Assembly (NCBI RefSeq): GCF_004795015.1
Contig: NZ_SSBI01000008.1
Span: 101,245-165,244, forward strand
Source: Streptomyces sp. A1277
GTDB lineage: Bacteria > Actinomycetota > Actinomycetes > Streptomycetales > Streptomycetaceae
Length of the DNA stretch: 64,000 bases
Direction of reading: 5' to 3'
In this document: positions 17,117 to 24,674 of the stretch, one piece after another
Layout: each line of letters opens with the position of its first letter
Numbering within the stretch: position 1 is the stretch's first letter
Translations under genes and position numbers: made by a program
The notes under the pieces: generated by a model
What the model saw: the letters and a program-made list of their open reading frames with translations, nothing else
Database searches by the model: none
Told to the model about the DNA's origin: nothing

Positions 17117-18105
17117 CGGATCTCGTCCTCCTGGCGGAGCATCTGGCGGAAGTAGAGGACGAGCACTCCGGACATCAGGACCACGGTGACCATCGAGGCG
17201 GCCGAGCCCAGGTCGTAGCGCTGGCCGGCGAGCGCGGTCTGCACCGCGTACACGGGCAGGATGGTGGTCGCGTCGCCCGGGCCGCCTCGCGTCATCACCC
17301 AGATCTGGACGAACGCCTTGAACGTCCAGATCACCTCCAGCGAGAAGACCAGCAGGAAGATCGGCCGGAGCACCGGGAGGGTGACCGAGCGGAAGATCCG
17401 CGCGGCGCTCGCCCCGTCCAGCCGCGCCGACTCGTACAGCTCGGCCGGGACGGTGGTCAGCGCGGAGTAGATCGTGATCGCCGCGAACGGCACCGACTGC
17501 CAGACGACCAGCAGGACGAGGATGGCGAAGGCCGCGGTGCCGTGCGCGAACCACGGAAAGCGGTCGAAGGAGGAGAAGCCCGCCCCGGTCAGCAGATGGT
17601 TGACGATGCCGAACTCGGAGTGGAACAGCCACTGGAAGACCGTGGTGGCCGCGATCACCGGCATCGCCCAGGCCAGCACCAGCGAACTGAGCACCACCGT
17701 GCGGCCGAACCGGCCGAGACGCTCGGTCATCAGGGCGACGAGCGTCGCGATCACCATGATCAGGACCACGTTGACCGCCATGAACAGGAAAGTGCGCCGG
17801 ACCACCTCCCAGAACCGCGGATCGGACAGCAGCGTGCGGTAGTTGCGCAGTCCGACGAACTCGGCGTCGCCCGTGATCAGCTGGCGCAGCCGGAAGTCCT
17901 GGAGCGAGATCAGCACCGCCCGCAGCAGCGGATAGACCAGCAGGTAGAGCATGCCGCCCACCGCCGGGGCGATCAGGGCGTACGGCCACGGGCCGCGCGG
18001 TTCCCCGGACCGCCGCCGGCGGGGGCGGGGCGGCGGCCCGGACGTGCCGGGTACGGCCCGGCGCAGGGGACTGGGGGGTGCGGTCCGTTCCCGGATGACC
18101 GACAC
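17113..18105 (-). CDS. Carbohydrate ABC transporter permease (MalF type)
   Basis: A 330-residue permease. A basic, proline-rich cytoplasmic N terminus (~40 residues) precedes six spans (ALIAPAVGGMLYLLVYPLL ... MVTVVLMSGVLVLYF). The EAA loop is PAELYESARLDGASAARIFRSVTLP. It pairs with the overlapping downstream permease. The gene lies 46 bases after the solute-binding-protein gene in the same direction, the standard SBP-MalF-MalG order. Confidence 0.9.
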   Translation of the reverse strand: MSVIRERTAPPSPLRRAVPGTSGPPPRPRRRRSGEPRGPWPYALIAPAVGGMLYLLVYPLLRAVLISLQDFRLRQLITGDAEFVGLRNYRTLLSDPRFWEVVRRTFLFMAVNVVLIMVIATLVALMTERLGRFGRTVVLSSLVLAWAMPVIAATTVFQWLFHSEFGIVNHLLTGAGFSSFDRFPWFAHGTAAFAILVLLVVWQSVPFAAITIYSALTTVPAELYESARLDGASAARIFRSVTLPVLRPIFLLVFSLEVIWTFKAFVQIWVMTRGGPGDATTILPVYAVQTALAGQRYDLGSAASMVTVVLMSGVLVLYFRQMLRQEDEIR

Positions 18106-18151
18106 GGCACGCCTCCTCTCGATGGTTCGGACGGTTGGGCGGGGCGGCGGG

Positions 18152-19420
18152 TCAGGAATCGGTGTTCATGGCCCGGGTGATGTCGGCGGATGCCTTGGCG
18201 GCCTCCTTCGCCGGGTCGCGGCCGGTGAGGACGGCGGCCATGTAGTCCTTGATCGGGTTCTCCGCCTCGACGGCGGCCCAGCCCGGTGTGTTGGGCGTGG
18301 CGTGGCCGTTGGCCGCGCCGGCCGCCATCGCGGCGGCGCCCGGGTCACCGGCCACCGCGGAGGCGAGCGTGGTCCGGTTCGGCACGTAGCTCATGGCGAC
18401 GGCGAGCTTCTTCTGCCAGGTGTCGCCGGTGAGTTCCTTGATGAAGGTGAGCGCGGCCTCCTGCTTGCCGGAAGCCGTGGGGATCACCAGGTCGGAGCCG
18501 CCCGTGAAGACGGCGCCCGGAGTGTCCGCGCTCTTGCCGGGAATCGGGAAGAAGCCGAGCTTCCCCTTGAGGTCCGGGTTCTTCTCGATGACGACGTTGG
18601 CGCCGCCCGGGGTGGAGACGACCTGGGCGACCTTGCCCTGGGCCATCACATCGGCCTGCGGCGGGTCGTCCTCGTCGGAGTCCTTGGGCCCCTTGCCGAG
18701 CGCCTGGAGCTTCTCGTAGAACTCCATCCCGCGCAGCGCCTCCGGGGTGTCCAGGGCGCCCTTCCACGTGCCGCCGGACTCGGTGGCGAGGTCGCCCCCC
18801 TCGTCCCAGACGAAGCCGGCCAGGGCGTACCACATCTGGCCGGGCAGGTAGATGCCCTGGGTGCGGCCCTTGTTGAGCTTGCCGGTGGCGGTGATCCACT
18901 GGTCGCGCGTCTTGATCGCGGACGCGTCGATGCCCGCCTTCTCGAACAGGTCGGTGCGGTAGACGACCACCCGGTTGGCCGCGTAGTACGGGATGCCGTA
19001 CTGCCTGCCCTCGTACGCCCCCGGCTCGGCGAGCCCCGGCAGCCAGTCCTTGCCGTTGAGCTCCCCGACCTTGTCGCTGAGGTCGACGAGCCCGCCGCTC
19101 TGTGCGAACTGGGCGACCTGGGTGTTGCCGCTCTCGATGACGTCCGGCGCGTCGTTGCTGGCCAGCGCGGCGGTGATCTTCTCGCCGATGCCGTCCCACT
19201 CCTGGATCTGGACCCGGACCCTGATGTCGGGGTGCGCGTCCTCGAAGCCCTTGACGAACTCCTTCCGGAACTGCGCCGAGACGCTGTCGCGCATCAGCCA
19301 GACGTCGATGCCCGTCCGGCCGTCACCGGACTTCCCGGACGAGTCGTCGGAGGAGCCACAGGCGCTGAGTACGGCGGCCATCAGGAGCACGGACCCACCG
19401 GCAAGCAAGCGGTACTTCAC
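18152..19420 (-). CDS. Sugar-binding lipoprotein of ABC importer
   Basis: A 422-residue type-1 solute-binding protein. The signal peptide ends in a lipobox (AAVLSAC; Cys at residue ~21), so it is anchored to the outer face of the membrane. The body has the usual cluster B features (GIDVWLMRDS, YGIPYYAANRVVVYRTDLFEKAG, TGGSDLVIPTASGKQEAALTFIKEL). It captures an oligosaccharide for the two permeases downstream. The adjacent GH20 enzyme suggests an N-acetylglucosamine-containing ligand. It is transcribed divergently from the GntR regulator at 19681, with TGACCA/TGGTCA motifs in between. Confidence 0.88.
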   Translation of the reverse strand: MKYRLLAGGSVLLMAAVLSACGSSDDSSGKSGDGRTGIDVWLMRDSVSAQFRKEFVKGFEDAHPDIRVRVQIQEWDGIGEKITAALASNDAPDVIESGNTQVAQFAQSGGLVDLSDKVGELNGKDWLPGLAEPGAYEGRQYGIPYYAANRVVVYRTDLFEKAGIDASAIKTRDQWITATGKLNKGRTQGIYLPGQMWYALAGFVWDEGGDLATESGGTWKGALDTPEALRGMEFYEKLQALGKGPKDSDEDDPPQADVMAQGKVAQVVSTPGGANVVIEKNPDLKGKLGFFPIPGKSADTPGAVFTGGSDLVIPTASGKQEAALTFIKELTGDTWQKKLAVAMSYVPNRTTLASAVAGDPGAAAMAAGAANGHATPNTPGWAAVEAENPIKDYMAAVLTGRDPAKEAAKASADITRAMNTDS

Positions 19421-19440
19421 GGTTCACCTCTGGAGAACAG

Positions 19441-19460
19441 GACCTGACCACCTGACCAGT
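19441..19460. promoter_or_regulatory. TGACCA direct repeats before the sugar-binding-protein gene
   Basis: TGACCA occurs at 19445-19450 and 19453-19458, 25-40 bases before the solute-binding-protein start. It is the same hexamer family as the sites nearer the GntR gene, so it is a plausible GntR/UTRA operator. Confidence 0.45.
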
Positions 19461-19606
19461 GAAGGCCGCTGGACAGCTCACCTCTTGTTGGTGGATGAAG
19501 GTGGCATAGACCAATGGGGCCGTCAACCCCCTTGGTATCAGGGGAATTTGGTGATCTTCGCGAGAATCGACCCGCGAGGTTTGACTCGGCACCGGCTACA
19601 ATCCAC

Positions 19607-19650
19607 CTGACCACTGGTCCAGTTGGGCTGGCTGGTCCGGCAAGTGGTCA
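19607..19650. promoter_or_regulatory. GntR/DasR-like operator cluster
   Basis: GACCACTGGTC (19609-19619) is a perfect 11-bp palindrome and is flanked by further TGGTC copies at 19633-19637 and 19645-19649. The known DasR element (dre, consensus ACTGGTCTAGACCACT) shares TGGTC...GACCA, so binding by the adjacent regulator, DasR or both is plausible. A TACAAT hexamer at 19597-19602 abuts the palindrome. Confidence 0.5.
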
Positions 19651-19680
19651 AGGATGTACGCCGTCAGGAGGGGGCAGCAC

Positions 19681-20520
19681 ATGGACGCCGACGCATCGGG
19701 GACGGTGCTCAAACGGGAGCGGGCCCGGGACGCCGTTCTGGAACTGATCGAGTCGCGGCGGCCGGGCGACGCCATCCCATCGGAGCGGTCCCTGTGCGCC
19801 ACGCTCGGCGTCTCCCGCCCCACCCTGCGCGCCGCGGTGGACGAGCTCGTCGCGGCCGGACTCCTCGTACGCGAGCACGGCCGGGGCATGTTCGTCGCGC
19901 CCGAGAAGATCACCCAGGAGCTGATCTCCGCCGACCTCGCCCTGTCGGTCCCGCAGGCGGCCGGGACCTGGTCGAGCCGGCTGCTGGAGTTCACCACCCT
20001 CCAGGCCGGCGCCCGGGTCGGCCGCAAGCTGCGCATGTCACCGGCGGCCGACATCGTGTACGTGGCCCGGCTCCGGCTGGTCGACGGCGCCCCGATGGCC
20101 ATCGAGCACCTGCACATCAGGGCCGAACTCGTGCCCGGCCTGTCCGCCGAGGAGCTGGAGAGCGGCGACCTGTACGAGCACCTGCGCGAGCGCCACGACG
20201 TGCACGTCCACGAAGCGGTCCAGGCGATCGAGCCGACCGTGGTGACCCGCGCCGAGGCCCGCCTGCTGGACGTGCCGGAGCTGTCGCCGGCCCTGCTCTT
20301 CGAGCGGCTGACCTCGGACACCACCGGCCGCCCCGTCGAGTACGTGCACTCGCTCTACCGGGGCGACCGCTACCGCATCGTCTCCCGGCTGGCCCTCGGC
20401 CCGGCCGCCGCCGTGCAGCCCGTCGAGGGCGGCCACCACCCGGGCATCCCGCCGGGGGACTTCGCCCAGCGCGAGCCGATCACCTCCTCCACGCGCGGCG
20501 ACATCCAGTCCGGTGACTGA
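19681..20520 (+). CDS. GntR/HutC-family regulator with UTRA ligand domain (DasR-like)
   Basis: A 279-residue regulator. Residues ~10-75 are a winged helix (GDAIPSERSLCATLGVSRPTLRAAVDELVAAGLL). Residues ~85-240 are a UTRA effector domain (AADIVYVARLRLVDGAPMAIEHLHI ... YVHSLYRGDRYRIV), which in DasR and NagR binds aminosugar phosphates. The start at 19681 is set by AGGAGGGGG upstream; an in-frame ATG at 19654 lacks a site. It is divergent from the importer genes and likely represses them until an aminosugar signal appears. It is a paralogue-like protein rather than certain DasR. A long hairpin follows its stop. Confidence 0.85.
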   Translation: MDADASGTVLKRERARDAVLELIESRRPGDAIPSERSLCATLGVSRPTLRAAVDELVAAGLLVREHGRGMFVAPEKITQELISADLALSVPQAAGTWSSRLLEFTTLQAGARVGRKLRMSPAADIVYVARLRLVDGAPMAIEHLHIRAELVPGLSAEELESGDLYEHLRERHDVHVHEAVQAIEPTVVTRAEARLLDVPELSPALLFERLTSDTTGRPVEYVHSLYRGDRYRIVSRLALGPAAAVQPVEGGHHPGIPPGDFAQREPITSSTRGDIQSGD

Positions 20521-20540
20521 CGGCGCCCCGAACCCGCCCG

Positions 20541-20585
20541 AGAGGCGCCCGGCGTTGCGCCCTGCGCAATGGCCGGTGCGCCTCT
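20541..20585 (+). terminator. Long hairpin terminator after the GntR gene
   Basis: AGAGGCGC (20541-20548) pairs with GCGCCTCT (20578-20585). Inner pairings CCGGC/GCCGG and TTGCGC/GCGCAA complete an interrupted stem over 45 bases. Confidence 0.65.
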
Positions 20586-20655
20586 TGCGGCGGCCCCGGG
20601 GGAGGGCCACTGTGGCTGACACATCCGACGCAACCGACCCCACGAGGTGCCTCGC

Positions 20656-21831
20656 ATGACATCCCCCACCAGCCGCCGCACCCTGCTCGGAGCACTCCTG
20701 GCGGGCGGCGCCCTCGCCGCCGCCCCCAGCCTCCCGCGCCCCGCCCACCACCGCCCCGGCCGCCCGCCGCACCCCGCACACCCCGCGACCCGCCGCACCG
20801 CCACCCTGTTCCTCGGCACCTACACCTCGACCAGCCCGGGCGGCACCGGCATCGGCGTCGCCTCGTACGACCGGAGCACCGGGAGCATCACCGCCCGCAC
20901 CGTCGTCACCGGCGTCGAGAACCCCTCCTACCTCGCGCTCCACCCCACGGGCGGCACCCTCTACGCCGTGGACGAGCAGCAGAACGGCGGCGTCACCGCG
21001 GTCGCCCTCGCCGACGACGGCACCTTCCGGGTCCTGGGCACCCGGCCCACCGGCGGCGCCGGACCCTGCCACCTCTCCGTCCACCCGGGCGGCCGCTGGC
21101 TGTTCAGCGCCAACTACACCTCCGGCAGCGTCGCCGTGCACCCGCTGGCCGCCGACGGATCGGTGGGGGAGCGCACGGACCTGGTCGCCCACAGCTCGCC
21201 CGCGCCAGGACCCGGCCAGGACGGGCCGCACGCCCACCAGATCGTCACGGCCCCCGACGGCAACCACGTCCTGGCCGTCGACCTCGGCACCGACACGGTC
21301 TACACGTACCGGCTGGACGAGGCGCGAGGCACCCTGGAGCAGCTTTCGTACGCCGCCCTGCGCCCCGGCGCCGGCCCCCGCCACCTCACCTTCCATCCGG
21401 ACGGCCGCCACGCGTACCTGGCCTGCGAGGTCGACAACACCGCCGTCGTCTGCGGCTACGACCCCGCCACCGGCACCCTCACCCCGGGCGGCCCGCAGTC
21501 CACCGGCACGGGCACCGGCACCAGCTACCCCGCCCAGTTCCTCGTCACCTCCGACGGCCGCTTCGCGTACCTCGCCAACCGGGGGCACAACAGCATCACC
21601 CGGTACGCGATCGAGGACGGCGGGGCCGCGCTGCGCCTGCTCGACACCGTCCCCGTGGGCGGCGACTTCCCCCGGCACACCGCGTTCTCGCCGGACGGGA
21701 GCCTGCTCTTCGCCGCCAACCAGAAGTCCGGCACGGTCACCGCCTTCCGGGTCGACGCGGCCACCGGCGCCCTGGAGCCCGTGGGCACGGCCTTCGCGGA
21801 ACCGGCCGCGGTCTGCGTGCTGCCGATGTAG
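20656..21831 (+). CDS. Exported lactonase-family seven-bladed beta-propeller (Pgl-like)
   Basis: A 391-residue protein. The N terminus MTSPTSRRTLLGALLAGGALAA is a twin-arginine-type signal, followed by a low-complexity Pro/His stretch. The body has repeated propeller blades with NPSYLALHPTGGTLYAV, PCHLSVHPGGRWLFSANY, GPRHLTFHPDGRHAYLACE and FPRHTAFSPDGSLLFAANQ, the 6-phosphogluconolactonase/YbhE (lactonase, PF10282-like) pattern. The substrate of the secreted form is unknown. ATG 20656 was preferred to GTG 20647, which would add three residues before the signal. Confidence 0.78.
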   Translation: MTSPTSRRTLLGALLAGGALAAAPSLPRPAHHRPGRPPHPAHPATRRTATLFLGTYTSTSPGGTGIGVASYDRSTGSITARTVVTGVENPSYLALHPTGGTLYAVDEQQNGGVTAVALADDGTFRVLGTRPTGGAGPCHLSVHPGGRWLFSANYTSGSVAVHPLAADGSVGERTDLVAHSSPAPGPGQDGPHAHQIVTAPDGNHVLAVDLGTDTVYTYRLDEARGTLEQLSYAALRPGAGPRHLTFHPDGRHAYLACEVDNTAVVCGYDPATGTLTPGGPQSTGTGTGTSYPAQFLVTSDGRFAYLANRGHNSITRYAIEDGGAALRLLDTVPVGGDFPRHTAFSPDGSLLFAANQKSGTVTAFRVDAATGALEPVGTAFAEPAAVCVLPM

Positions 21832-21907
21832 GGGGGTGTCGCCGGGGCGTTAGGGTCGTGGCCGAGCCGCGGGTCGCCCCGGCGGTGGAACGCATCAGGG
21901 AGGCACA

Positions 21908-22159
21908 GTGCGCTTGAGAGTGGAGTTCACCACCGAGCCCTTCGATCTCGACGAGGCGCCCGCGCACGCGGTCGTCGCGCGCGAGGTCATCCAGGCCGCC
22001 GAGCTGGACGCCGTGGACGTCGGCCCGTTCGGCAACACGGCGGAGGGGGGCGCCGACGAGGTGCTCACGGCGGTGGACGGCCTGCTGCGCCAGGCGCTGG
22101 CATCGGGTGCCACCCGGGTCTCGCTCCAGGTCAACGTCATCGGAGAGGACCCGAGGTGA
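21908..22159 (+). CDS. Thiamine-binding-like protein (MTH1187/YkoF family)
   Basis: An 83-residue protein starting at GTG 21908. Its ferredoxin-like fold is suggested by LRVEFTTEPFDLDEAPAHAVVAREVI, a central VDVGPFGNTAEG and a closing VSLQVNVIGE strand. These match small actinobacterial proteins named thiamine-binding (MTH1187/YkoF-like). The last four bases (ATGA) overlap the start of the HTH gene, so the two are coupled, possibly as ligand sensor plus DNA-binding partner. Confidence 0.65.
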   Translation: MRLRVEFTTEPFDLDEAPAHAVVAREVIQAAELDAVDVGPFGNTAEGGADEVLTAVDGLLRQALASGATRVSLQVNVIGEDPR

Positions 22160-22533
22160 CCGGACCGGTGGACCATCCCCTCGTCGCCGCGGTGAAGCCG
22201 CTCGCCGACGCCATGGGCGCCGAACTCCTCGGCCCCGGGGACGCGCGCGCCGACGACGTCGTGCTGGCCTGGGAGGGCGAGGACGTCGTGGCGGTCCGGC
22301 TGCCGCAGCTGTCGGAGTCGCTGGACCACATCCTGGCCGCGATGGAGCGCCGGCACGGCATGCCGCTCGCCGAGCTGGACCGCAAGGCCAAACAGGAGGC
22401 GGTCCGGCTCCTGGAGGCACGCGGTGCCTTCTCCGTACGGCACGGCGTCGAGACGGTGGCGGGGGCCCTGGGGGTTTCCCGGTTCACCGTTTACAACTAC
22501 CTCAACCGTGAGAACGGCACCAAGGGCGCGTAG
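22156..22533 (+). CDS. Small helix-turn-helix protein (Fis-type recognition helix)
   Basis: A 125-residue protein. The first ~55 residues form a compact alpha/beta region; the C-terminal ~50 residues (LLEARGAFSVRHGVETVAGALGVSRFTVYNYLNRE) are a Fis/PucR-type helix-turn-helix. It is translationally coupled to the thiamine-binding-like protein. It is probably a transcription regulator, but no target can be assigned. The gene ends ahead of a hairpin and the uraD promoter. Confidence 0.68.
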   Translation: MTGPVDHPLVAAVKPLADAMGAELLGPGDARADDVVLAWEGEDVVAVRLPQLSESLDHILAAMERRHGMPLAELDRKAKQEAVRLLEARGAFSVRHGVETVAGALGVSRFTVYNYLNRENGTKGA

Positions 22534-22573
22534 TTGGGCGCTCAGGCGCAGGCGGGCGACACAGGATCGATCG

Positions 22574-22600
22574 GGCCGCCGTCCGGATCACCGGGCGGCC
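22574..22600 (+). terminator. Probable terminator after the HTH gene
   Basis: GGCCGCC (22574-22580) pairs with GGCGGCC (22594-22600). The short GC stem lies between the HTH stop and the uraD operator and has no T-tract. Confidence 0.45.
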
Positions 22601-22620
22601 GCCTTCTGCGTGAACGGAAT

Positions 22621-22638
22621 TTCAACAAACTGTTGACG
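22621..22638 (+). promoter_or_regulatory. Ureide-regulon operator overlapping the uraD -35
   Basis: TTCAACAAACTGTTGAC (22621-22637) is identical, reversed, to the katA site. TTGACG at 22633-22638 serves as a -35; TTAGCT/TAGCTA lies 17-18 bases downstream as a weak -10. Confidence 0.65.
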
Positions 22639-22709
22639 TCGTGTTGCCGAGGGCGTTAGCTATCCGCAGCCCGACCAACGCACAGCGAGGAACAGCCACG
22701 GAGGCTCCC

Positions 22710-23219
22710 GTGACTTCGAGCTCCACGCCGGGCCTCGCCCGGTTCAACACCCTGGCGGACCACGAGGCGGCCGCCGCACTGCACGAGGTCTGTGCCAGTG
22801 CGGCATGGGGAAGAGCGATCCTCTCCCGCCGCCCGTACGCCACCACCGAAGCCCTGCTCTCCGCGAGCGACACCGCCACGGCGGCCCTCGGCGCGGAGGA
22901 CCTGGCCGAGGCCATGGCCGGTCACCCGCCGATCGGCCGCCCGAAGCCCGGGGACCCGACCTCCTCCCGCGAACAGCGGGGGATGGCCGGCGCCACCGAG
23001 GAGCTCAAGGCCGAAATGCTCGAACTCAACCTGGCCTACCAGGAGCGGTTCGGACATGTCTTCCTGATCTGCGCCACCGGGGCCACCGGTGAGCAGATGC
23101 GCGACGCGGTGAAGTCCCGGATCGGGAACCCGCCCGAGCAGGAGCGGGGGATCGTGCGCACCGAACTGGGCAAGATCAACCGCATCCGGCTCACCCGTCT
23201 CGTCACGGAAGACGCGTAG
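22710..23219 (+). CDS. uraD: OHCU decarboxylase (2-oxo-4-hydroxy-4-carboxy-5-ureidoimidazoline decarboxylase)
   Basis: A 169-residue all-helical enzyme. AGHPPIGRP carries the catalytic His and TSSREQRGM the conserved Ser-Arg-Glu-Gln; both are hallmarks of UraD. GTG 22710 was chosen because a GGAGG site precedes it and the N terminus then starts at family length; the longer frame would run through the operator. It decarboxylates OHCU to S-allantoin, the third step after uricase and HIU hydrolase, and is the first gene of the uraD-uraH-uox operon. Confidence 0.92.
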   Translation: MTSSSTPGLARFNTLADHEAAAALHEVCASAAWGRAILSRRPYATTEALLSASDTATAALGAEDLAEAMAGHPPIGRPKPGDPTSSREQRGMAGATEELKAEMLELNLAYQERFGHVFLICATGATGEQMRDAVKSRIGNPPEQERGIVRTELGKINRIRLTRLVTEDA

Positions 23220-23274
23220 GCCGTGTCCGGCGGTGCATGGCCGGACACGACCTGACAGAAGGAGAGGAAAGGTC

Positions 23275-23667
23275 TTGAGCACCTTCGCCACCGCATCGGT
23301 GTCCACCCACATTCTGGACACCAGCATCGGCCGCCCCGCCGCGGACGTCGCCGTCTCGCTCGCCGCCCGCTCGGGCGGCGACGCGGACTGGGTGGCGCTC
23401 GGCGGCTCCGCGACCGATGCGGACGGGCGCTGCAAGGACCTGCCGGCCCTGCCGGAAGGCACCACCCATGTACGGCTCGACTTCGAGACCGAGCCGTACT
23501 TCACCGCCAAGAAGCAAGCCGAGGCGCAGCAGGACGCCCCCCGCGTAAGGGACAGCGGCGCGTTCTTCCCGGAGGTGGCGATCACATTCGCCGTCACCCC
23601 GGGCGAGCACTACCACGTACCGCTGCTGCTCAACCCGTTCGGCTACTCCGTATACCGAGGGAGCTAG
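23275..23667 (+). CDS. uraH: 5-hydroxyisourate hydrolase (transthyretin-like)
   Basis: A 130-residue transthyretin-related protein with the family ends intact: N-terminal VSTHILDTSIGRPA (catalytic His) and C-terminal YRGS. The start is a TTG at 23275, preceded by GGAGAGGAAAGG, giving MSTFATASVSTH; an upstream in-frame ATG would add 14 residues of non-family sequence. It opens the HIU ring made by uricase. The order uraD-uraH-uox lets all three act in sequence. Confidence 0.92.
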   Translation: MSTFATASVSTHILDTSIGRPAADVAVSLAARSGGDADWVALGGSATDADGRCKDLPALPEGTTHVRLDFETEPYFTAKKQAEAQQDAPRVRDSGAFFPEVAITFAVTPGEHYHVPLLLNPFGYSVYRGS

Positions 23668-23674
23668 CAGACAC

Positions 23675-24607
23675 ATGCCCACGATTCTCGGCCAGAACCA
23701 GTACGGCAAAGCAGAGAACCGCGTCGTCAAGATAACGCGGGACGGCGACACCCACCACATCAAGGACCTGAACGTCTCGGTCGCCCTGTCCGGCGAGATG
23801 GACGACGTCCACTACTCCGGTTCCAACGCGCACGTGCTGCCCACGGACACCACCAAGAACACGGTGTTCGCCTTCGCCAAGGAACACGGCATCGAATCCG
23901 CCGAGCAGTTCGGCATCCACCTCGCCCGCCACTTCGTGACCTCGCAGGAGCCGATCAAGACCGCGCGCATCCGCATCGAGGAGTACGCCTGGGACCGCAT
24001 AGCCGCCTCCGACGCGAACTCCCGGTTCATCGGGTCCGACGAGGTCAAGCACTCCTTCGTGCGCAGGAACCAGGAGATACGCACCGCCCAGATCACCTTC
24101 GACGGTGAGAAGTGGCAGGTCATGTCCGGCCTCAAGGACCTCACCGTGCTGAACTCGACCAACTCCGAGTTCTGGGGCTACGTCAAGGACAAGTACACGA
24201 CGCTCAAGGAGGCGTACGACCGCATTCTGGCCACCGACGTCTCCGCCCGCTGGCGCTACAACTGGACCAGCGACGAGCAGCGGATGCCGAACTGGGAGAA
24301 GTCCTACGAGCAGGCGCGCAAGCACATGCTCCACGCCTTCGCCGAGACGTACTCCCTCTCGCTCCAGCAGACGCTGTACCAGATGGGCTCGCGCATCATC
24401 AACAACCGCAGCGAGATCGACGAGATCCGGTTCTCGCTGCCGAACAACCACCACTTCCTCGTGGACCTGGAGCCGTTCGGACTGAAGAACGATACCGCCG
24501 ACGGTGCAGTCTACTTCGCGGCCGACCGTCCGTACGGACTCATCGAGGCCACCGTGCTGCGCGACGGCGTCGAGTCGCAGATCCCGGTCGACATGACCAA
24601 CCTCTGA
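23675..24607 (+). CDS. uox: Urate oxidase (uricase)
   Basis: A 310-residue cofactor-free uricase. NQYGKAENRVVKI carries the active-site Lys of the Thr-Lys dyad, LPTDTTKNTVFAFA the active-site Thr, and IRFSLPNNHHFLVDLEPFG the C-terminal signature. It oxidises urate to 5-hydroxyisourate, releasing hydrogen peroxide, which explains why a catalase shares its operator. It begins 7 bases after uraH. A hairpin separates it from the permease. Confidence 0.95.
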   Translation: MPTILGQNQYGKAENRVVKITRDGDTHHIKDLNVSVALSGEMDDVHYSGSNAHVLPTDTTKNTVFAFAKEHGIESAEQFGIHLARHFVTSQEPIKTARIRIEEYAWDRIAASDANSRFIGSDEVKHSFVRRNQEIRTAQITFDGEKWQVMSGLKDLTVLNSTNSEFWGYVKDKYTTLKEAYDRILATDVSARWRYNWTSDEQRMPNWEKSYEQARKHMLHAFAETYSLSLQQTLYQMGSRIINNRSEIDEIRFSLPNNHHFLVDLEPFGLKNDTADGAVYFAADRPYGLIEATVLRDGVESQIPVDMTNL

Positions 24608-24624
24608 CGCGGCGCCGCGCCGGT

Positions 24625-24649
24625 TCCCGTCCGTCCGCAGCGGACGGGA
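24625..24649 (+). terminator. Hairpin after uricase
   Basis: TCCCGTCCG (24625-24633) pairs with CGGACGGGA (24641-24649) around a 7-base loop. There is no T-tract, so it may only attenuate transcription into the permease gene. Confidence 0.5.
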
Positions 24650-24674
24650 GCCGGCCGGACCGGAGGGAAAACCC

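Noticed and set aside
19597..19602. TACAAT as -10 paired with TTGACT at 19581-19586
   Set aside because: The spacer would be only 10 bases, too short for a standard promoter.
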